A stretch of 64,000 nucleotides of DNA from Parvibaculum indicum (GTDB lineage Bacteria > Pseudomonadota > Alphaproteobacteria > Parvibaculales > Parvibaculaceae): positions 62,001 through 126,000 of the forward strand of contig NZ_JAASQO010000002.1 in NCBI RefSeq assembly GCF_011762095.1. Direction: 5' to 3'. Numbering within the stretch: the first letter of the stretch is position 1; the number at the start of each line of letters is the position of its first letter. The notes below the pieces were generated by a model that made no database searches, was not told the DNA's origin, and saw only the letters and a program-made list of their open reading frames with translations. Position numbers and translations under genes: made by a program. Positions 60,543 to 64,000 of this stretch are shown here, piece after piece.

Positions 60543-60743
60543 TCAATATCCCGAGCGGGGCGCGCCGCGGAAGGCGCGGACAGGCTTTTTCGTGGCGAGG
60601 CTCGCCTTCATTTCGGAAAGCAGCGAGCGCATTTCCTTGAGCGAGTGATATTCGGTCTCGGACCCGTCGGAATAGCGCACACGCTTGACGCCCGCGCCGA
60701 TGGCCGTTTGCAGCGCGTCGATATCGTCTTGGGTCCAGGCCAT
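60543..60743 (-). CDS. head-tail joining protein, gpW-like
   Basis: The protein has 66 residues: MAWTQDDIDALQTAIGAGVKRVRYSDGSETEYHSLKEMRSLLSEMKASL, with the alpha-beta-beta-alpha pattern of gpW (W of lambda is 68 residues). It completes the portal vertex so that the stopper can bind. A TTG before the ATG continues the frame and was not used. Its place directly upstream of the portal gene matches lambda. Confidence 0.85.
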   Translation of the reverse strand: MAWTQDDIDALQTAIGAGVKRVRYSDGSETEYHSLKEMRSLLSEMKASLATKKPVRAFRGAPRSGY

Positions 60744-60778
60744 CAAATCTCTCTGGCTAGAGGTATTGTTAAAATACC

Positions 60779-61054
60779 CTAGTTTTCACCGTCCGCTGTC
60801 GCTGCCGCATACTCCTGCTCGAACTCTGCCCTCGTTGAGAAACCCAGATGCTGGATCGTGTCGAGCGTCTCCACGCTCGTCCAGACTGGCTCCACCGCCG
60901 CGCCGGAATAGCCGGGCTCATTGTAGCCATCCGGATAAACAGCGGTGTCCATCGTGGTTTCGAGGGTACCTGCAATTGCCTGCATCGCATCGAGATACTC
61001 CGGCGTGCCTTTCAGGGCGTCGAGATCGGCGCGGGTATTGATGATCTTGGTCAT
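60779..61054 (-). CDS. 91-residue protein coupled to the DGR reverse transcriptase
   Basis: The product has 91 residues, MTKIINTRADLDALKGTPEYLDAMQAIAG, then YPDGYNEPGYSGAAVEPVWTSVETLDTIQHLGFSTRAEFEQEY. GGAGAAATC precedes the ATG, which overlaps the reverse transcriptase stop as ATGA. The start looks like the opening of proteins that accompany phage tail fibres in alphaproteobacterial phages. A helper or partner of the variable target protein is possible. I do not know the function. Confidence 0.6.
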   Translation of the reverse strand: MTKIINTRADLDALKGTPEYLDAMQAIAGTLETTMDTAVYPDGYNEPGYSGAAVEPVWTSVETLDTIQHLGFSTRAEFEQEYAAATADGEN

Positions 61055-62025
61055 GATTTCTCCAGGGAAAAAGATTGCAGCAGATGGTGGCTGTCAGCGT
61101 GTTCCGCGTGGCCGCGCCACGACCCGGCAAAGGCCTGCAGCGCGACGGGATCGCCTCCGGCGCGAAGGCGCCGCAGCTTACGGCGGGCCCCCTTCACGCT
61201 TCGGCGCCGCAGCAGCTTGTGAGTGGGCCATATCCGGTAGCCGAGAAAGTTTATCCCGCGGCTGATCGGAGCGGTGGACCAGTGGCTAAACCTCAAATGC
61301 AGCTCGTCGGCGGCGAACGTCTCCAGCGCGTCCTTCACCGCCCGCAATTCTCGGATATCGTCTCCCAGGACCACGATGTCATCCATGTAGCGATACCACA
61401 GGCGGCGGCCGAGAACCTCGTGCAGGAAGCGGTCGGCGGCGCTGCCATAGACATTCGCAAAGAGCTGGCTTGTGAGCGCCCCTATAGGCAGCCCGCAGCC
61501 TTCTCGCGGAGTAAACCGCTCAATCAGATCGAGGGTGCCTGCGCAGCTGATTTTGCGGCGGATCATCCGGTGCAGGGTGGGCCTGTCGATGCTGGCGAAA
61601 TATCGGGAAAAATCGGTCTTGAGAAAGTGCGTGGCGCCGCTCCGGCGAAGATCGGCCTGCAACATCTTTACACCCGCATGAGATCCCATGCCGGCGCGAC
61701 AGGCGAAGGAGCGAGGCAGGAACGTCGCCTCGAATATCGGCCCGATGACGTTAACAAGTGCGTGGTGCGCCACCCTGTCCCGGAACGATAGCGCCTCGAT
61801 ATTGCGCGGCTTCGGCTCAAACACCATGAAGTGCCTCACAGGGTCAGGCTGGAACCGTCCTGACAAAATGTCCTCGCGCAGCCTCGCGAGGTTTGCTTCT
61901 GCATGCTCCTTGAATTCATGGTAGCCATAGGTGCCGCGCCGCCCGAGGGATGTCCTTGCATAGGCGCGGCGAATATTGCGGTCCTCCAGGATGAGGCTGA
62001 TCAGATTACGGTATTTCTTCGCCAT
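61051..62025 (-). CDS. DGR reverse transcriptase
   Basis: The protein has 324 residues. The palm motifs are complete: first catalytic Asp138 (LKTDFSRYF), the DGR-type motif 4 IGALTSQ (181-187), and YMDD at 213-216 followed by IVVLGDD. Basic thumb residues fill the C-terminus (RRRSVKGARRKLRRLRAGG). There is no RNase H or endonuclease domain, as expected for DGRs. It copies the template RNA with adenine errors together with Avd. ATG 62025 was chosen with GAGG upstream; the frame is open through the template repeat to 62307 but those codons are not the enzyme. The next gene overlaps its stop. Confidence 0.94.
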   Translation of the reverse strand: MAKKYRNLISLILEDRNIRRAYARTSLGRRGTYGYHEFKEHAEANLARLREDILSGRFQPDPVRHFMVFEPKPRNIEALSFRDRVAHHALVNVIGPIFEATFLPRSFACRAGMGSHAGVKMLQADLRRSGATHFLKTDFSRYFASIDRPTLHRMIRRKISCAGTLDLIERFTPREGCGLPIGALTSQLFANVYGSAADRFLHEVLGRRLWYRYMDDIVVLGDDIRELRAVKDALETFAADELHLRFSHWSTAPISRGINFLGYRIWPTHKLLRRRSVKGARRKLRRLRAGGDPVALQAFAGSWRGHAEHADSHHLLQSFSLEKS

Positions 62026-62169
62026 GGTAATTGCCAGCCTCGGGTTTCGATGGGCTACTCCCCGTTCTGCCGGACCTCGCAATGTATTCGCCGAAGCAGG
62101 TTGAGTGGGCTGACCACCATTGGTGATCGGCCTGCGCGGCCGTGACCGACGCAGAGCAGAAATTCGATC

Positions 62170-62290
62170 GTCACAGCGGCCGCGCGACCCGACATTGTTG
62201 TTCGAGTTCCAGGGCTGGTTGTTCCAGTTCGACGCGCGCGAACCGCAGTTCGAGCCGTTGTTCCAGTTGCCCCCGAATAGTGACGCGGCA
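62170..62290 (-). repeat. DGR template repeat (TR) with downstream spacer
   Basis: This 121-bp sequence is the donor for mutagenic copying. It matches the variable repeat at 62728-62848 over its whole length with nine differences. In coding sense it has 11 Asn codons (10 AAC and one AAT), the composition typical of templates whose adenines are mutated. Its 3' end is a GC-rich stretch including GCGGCCGC. It starts 14 bp after the avd stop and is followed by a 144-nt spacer (62026-62169) before the reverse transcriptase start, close to the spacer length that BPP-1 needs for priming. It is expressed as RNA; translation is not needed. Confidence 0.93.
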
Positions 62291-62303
62291 CACTTCACCC
62301 CGC

Positions 62304-62717
62304 TCAACCCCTACTCTTCACAGTCTTTATCCACGCCCCGAGCATTCGGCCGATCTCGGCCAAATGGATCGATGCCACACGATGTTGGTGTGGCGTGATG
62401 AGACGGCGCGAGGGAGCGGCCATGAAGCGCAGCCAGAACCGCAGATACGCCAGATTGGCGTCTGCGGAATAAAGACGGGAAGCCTGCTTCGACTTTCCCG
62501 CAGCAATGAGAAGCTCGACCTGCCCGAACAGCGAAGTCAGTGCAGCATCGCGGGCGACACCGTGCTTTCGTGGAACATTTTGCAGGATCGGGTAGAGGTA
62601 ATCGATTAAACGCTCCAGCTTTTCCACGATTGCCATCGCCTCGCTTGAGACAATGACGTCACGCTCTATGTTCGTTCGCGCCGCTGCCCCGGCGCTTTCG
62701 CGCCGTGGACTAGACAT
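62304..62717 (-). CDS. avd: Avd, accessory variability determinant of the DGR
   Basis: The product has 137 residues. The core VEKLERLIDYLYPILQNVPRKHGVARD..LFGQVELLIAAGKSKQASRLYSADANLAYLRFWLRF matches Avd of Bordetella phage BPP-1 closely in pattern (four-helix bundle, pentamer that binds the reverse transcriptase and template RNA). The ATG at 62717 overlaps the target stop (ATGTCTAG), so translation is coupled to the variable gene; there is no separate ribosome site. A start at the internal ATG of AMAIVEKLERL would give about 110 residues. The gene stops 14 bp before the template repeat. Confidence 0.92.
   Translation of the reverse strand: MSSPRRESAGAAARTNIERDVIVSSEAMAIVEKLERLIDYLYPILQNVPRKHGVARDAALTSLFGQVELLIAAGKSKQASRLYSADANLAYLRFWLRFMAAPSRRLITPHQHRVASIHLAEIGRMLGAWIKTVKSRG
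62690..62705 (-). promoter_or_regulatory. DGR target-site hairpin with GAAA loop
   Basis: In coding sense CGGCGC, the loop GAAA and GCGCCG form a perfect 6-bp stem 22 bp after the variable repeat. In BPP-1 a stem-loop with a GRNA tetraloop at this place is needed for efficient target recognition. The loop GAAA fits GRNA and the position fits. Confidence 0.8.
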
Positions 62718-63777
62718 TAAACAGGTGGTCACAGCGGCCGCGCGACCCGACAACGCTGTTCGAGTTCCAGGGCTGGTTGTTCCAGGTCGACGCGCGCGAA
62801 CCGCAGTCCGAGCCGTTGGCCCAGTAGCCCCCGAATCGTGACGCGGCAATTCCGGCCGTTGTCTGTGTGTAAAGCTTGCCTCGGCCCTCAGTGCTGTCCT
62901 TCCAGCTATACGCATTTATGTCATCTGCAAGAGCGGCGGCGTCGACCGGAGTCGCGCCGACTGTCAGCCTGCTGATGAGATCACGACCCCACACATACAT
63001 GCAGCCAGTCGCCTGAACAATCCCCCACTTTGAAGTGAACTTCTCGTCGGCATTCGACGAACCTGCGTTGCTGTTCCCAAGGCCTGTGGACACCGGATCA
63101 TTGCCCCGTCCGACTGACTCTGTGGTTCCGTGGGCGGCAGCCATGAACTCACCATAGTCGAGCAAATCCTTTCCGACCGAGTTCAGCAGCTCCCGCGCTT
63201 CGAACCATGTGAGCGATCCGTAGGCGGTCGAACCATTGCCACCGAACATGGCCGGCACTTTCGGTGGCGAGGAACCATCGGCAATCGTCACGCCGTTTCT
63301 GGATGAGCCGTTCACGTCCACATCTGTGCCTGTGAGGTAGATGTCGCACCAGAAACGATCCGCGACGAATGCCATGCCTCGCGGATCAGGACAGGCCGGA
63401 CGCCATTTCAAATCCCACAAGCTGTATGGGTTGATCTGGGGGGTCGTATCGCCACCAGCCTGGGCCGGCGCATTTCCGCCGGGTGCGTAGTGAAAGCCTC
63501 CGATCCGTGTTGATGTAATGTTTGTGTAGCCGGCCGGTGCGCTGAAATTGGCCGAAGCCTGCAACGTGCCGTCGGAGCAAGCGTAAATCGCATAGTCGGT
63601 TCCTGCTGTGAGCGCCGGAAGAACCACCGCCACGCCGGACACGAACTTCCGAAGCATGCCATCAACAGTCGCGCGGATATCTTGATTGAGCGATACCGCC
63701 TGCGCTGTGGCAGAAAAGCAGACTTTTAACGGATCGGTTTTTTGCAGGGCACTCAGCAGGCCGAGGGCGATATCCAT
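62710..63777 (-). CDS. DGR target protein, C-type-lectin-fold variable receptor-binding protein
   Basis: The protein has 355 residues. The N-terminal third is a beta-rich part with AVSLNQDIRATVDGMLRKF and FSAPAGYTNITSTRIGGFHYAPGG. The C-terminal half has the formylglycine/C-type-lectin fold pattern: NPYSLWDLKWRPACPDPRGMAFV, LTWFEARELLNSVG, DEKFTSKWGIVQATGCMYVWGRD, and the variable ligand face FGGYWANGSDCGSR to RGRCDH. It starts at ATG 63777 with GGAG 7 bases upstream, one base after the stop of the 48-residue gene. It is likely to be on the virion and to contact the host surface, as Mtd in BPP-1. Confidence 0.88.
   Translation of the reverse strand: MDIALGLLSALQKTDPLKVCFSATAQAVSLNQDIRATVDGMLRKFVSGVAVVLPALTAGTDYAIYACSDGTLQASANFSAPAGYTNITSTRIGGFHYAPGGNAPAQAGGDTTPQINPYSLWDLKWRPACPDPRGMAFVADRFWCDIYLTGTDVDVNGSSRNGVTIADGSSPPKVPAMFGGNGSTAYGSLTWFEARELLNSVGKDLLDYGEFMAAAHGTTESVGRGNDPVSTGLGNSNAGSSNADEKFTSKWGIVQATGCMYVWGRDLISRLTVGATPVDAAALADDINAYSWKDSTEGRGKLYTQTTAGIAASRFGGYWANGSDCGSRASTWNNQPWNSNSVVGSRGRCDHLFNV
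62728..62848 (-). repeat. DGR variable repeat (VR) at the 3' end of the target gene
   Basis: The 121 bp align without gaps to the template repeat. Eight of the nine differences fall at template adenines (coding strand); they change six of 11 Asn codons (to Tyr, Ala, Asp, Thr, Ser and Val), while the GC-rich 3' end (24 bp, the initiation-of-mutagenic-homology region) is identical. The remaining difference, a T to G near the 5' end, is not adenine-type. The repeat ends 16 bp before the stop codon. Confidence 0.94.
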
Positions 63778-63778
63778 A

Positions 63779-63925
63779 TCAAATCTCCATGTAGACGGGC
63801 TTTCCGTCGAGCGTTAGCCATGTGCCATCAATCGACACGCGCTCGACGAGGATGCCGTTGATGCGGCGGCGGAGAGAAAGGATATTTCTCAGATTTCCAC
63901 TACTTCTGAGCCCAAGCGACCGCAT
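63779..63925 (-). CDS. 48-residue phage protein upstream of the DGR target
   Basis: The frame from ATG 63925 to TGA 63781 encodes 48 residues, MRSLGLRSSGNLRNILSLRR, and ends DGKPVYMEI. GGGAGGGCTG precedes the ATG, which overlaps the upstream stop (TGATG). The end of the gene is one base before the target ATG. Its tight coupling on both sides suggests it is real. No family is recognised. Confidence 0.65.
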   Translation of the reverse strand: MRSLGLRSSGNLRNILSLRRRINGILVERVSIDGTWLTLDGKPVYMEI

Positions 63926-64000
63926 CAGCCCTCCCACCTCGCCGCGACGGTAACCTGCGTATCGCTCTCGTCGGTCCGCCTGATCTCGATCCGGTCGCAG
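63925..64000 (-). CDS. C-terminal end of a phage gene running in from the right edge
   Basis: The open frame from the right edge to the stop at 63927-63925 encodes CDRIEIRRTDESDTQVTV and then AARWEG. It is coupled to the 48-residue gene by a TGATG overlap. Too little is present to assign a function; it belongs to the same leftward phage operon. Confidence 0.6.
   Translation of the reverse strand, partial: CDRIEIRRTDESDTQVTVAARWEG

Larger units (their letters stand above)
40212..64000. mobile_element. lambda-like prophage (left part, continues past the right window edge)
   Basis: All structural genes from 63.9 kb down to 42.5 kb are on the minus strand in lambda head-then-tail order, and a lysis operon with endolysin, Rz, Rz1 and a membrane protein follows. 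They are tightly packed with start-stop overlaps. The host flank on the left ends with an HD hydrolase and two small ORFs. An att site, an integrase and a terminase are not in the window, so the right end is not defined. The left edge is taken from the terminator pair and gene content, and may be off by a few hundred bases. Confidence 0.85.

Noticed and set aside
61051-62307. 418-codon frame read as one TR-RT fusion protein
   Set aside because: The first 94 codons are the template repeat and spacer. The RT family begins at MAKKYRNL (ATG 62025), with a ribosome site. The frame start at 62307 is a TTG without a ribosome site.
62718-62915. Longer avd start at 62915
   Set aside because: The added residues are the variable repeat read in another frame; the overlapping ATG at 62717 fits the usual DGR coupling.
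40212-64000. Integrase, terminase or repressor genes in the prophage part
   Set aside because: I looked for their patterns in all frames and found none; they are presumably right of 64 kb.
1-64000. CRISPR arrays, rRNA or tRNA genes, insertion sequences
   Set aside because: No regularly spaced repeats, no tRNA-like cloverleaf with a recognisable T-arm and no transposase pattern were seen by eye; a covariance-model search would be decisive for tRNA.

Overview
The window comes from the chromosome of a GC-rich alphaproteobacterium that degrades lipids or alkanes. A CYP153-type P450, tandem acyl-CoA dehydrogenases, an acyl-CoA ligase, an ergothioneine egtBD pair and the general gene style suggest Parvibaculum or a close relative. 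This placement is inference, since no rRNA or marker gene lies in the window. About 40 kb of host DNA (1 to about 40.2 kb) is followed by a lambda-like prophage (about 40.2 kb to beyond the right edge) that carries a complete diversity-generating retroelement (DGR).

Host region. 0-11 kb holds the tail of a metal-binding ABC lipoprotein, a GNAT acetyltransferase, an SDR, a LysR/wrbA divergent pair, a pirin, a xi-class GST, a Nudix hydrolase, a flagellin-like protein of unknown role, a methyltransferase and a receiver/Hpt-like/receiver trio. 11.3-18.4 kb is a catabolic block, all on the plus strand: a ferritin-like di-iron protein, acyl-CoA ligase, SnoaL-like protein, D-2-hydroxyacid dehydrogenase and two acyl-CoA dehydrogenases. 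18.4-20.2 kb is a DUF1007/Ni-Co exporter pair with a strong hairpin over the first Shine-Dalgarno sequence. Then come egtB-egtD, a DksA/TraR zinc-finger protein, a GST, an ExoD family protein, the CYP153 P450, a hybrid histidine kinase, GIY-YIG and slyX. A sterol-desaturase/TetR pair shares an operator region. A sulfide:quinone-oxidoreductase-like flavoprotein sits with a DUF2892 protein, followed by an RND efflux pair, a membrane histidine kinase, an SDR and a small HD hydrolase.

Prophage. Its structural genes run leftward (minus strand) in lambda order. The order is gpW-like, portal, S49 protease with a nested scaffold start, decoration protein, major capsid protein, connector and tail-completion proteins, tail tube, and tail chaperone G/GT with an A-AAA-AAC slippery site. 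A 1591-residue tape measure, tail-tip proteins and a tail fibre follow. After a small plus-strand moron-like gene, the lysis operon encodes a SAR-type endolysin, Rz with an embedded Rz1, and a membrane protein. Integrase and terminase are not seen and would have to lie beyond 64 kb.

Main discovery. Between 60.8 and 63.8 kb, immediately upstream of the gpW/portal genes, lies an intact BPP-1-type DGR. It has a C-type-lectin-like target gene with a 121-bp variable repeat at its 3' end, a GAAA-loop hairpin just downstream, avd, a 121-bp template repeat, a 144-nt spacer and a YMDD reverse transcriptase. The two repeats differ at nine positions, and eight of those are adenines in the coding strand of the template. 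This is the expected record of adenine mutagenesis. The placement on the head-gene side, far from the tail-fibre module at 43 kb, is unusual. The translationally coupled chain of small ORFs around the cassette also deserves attention.
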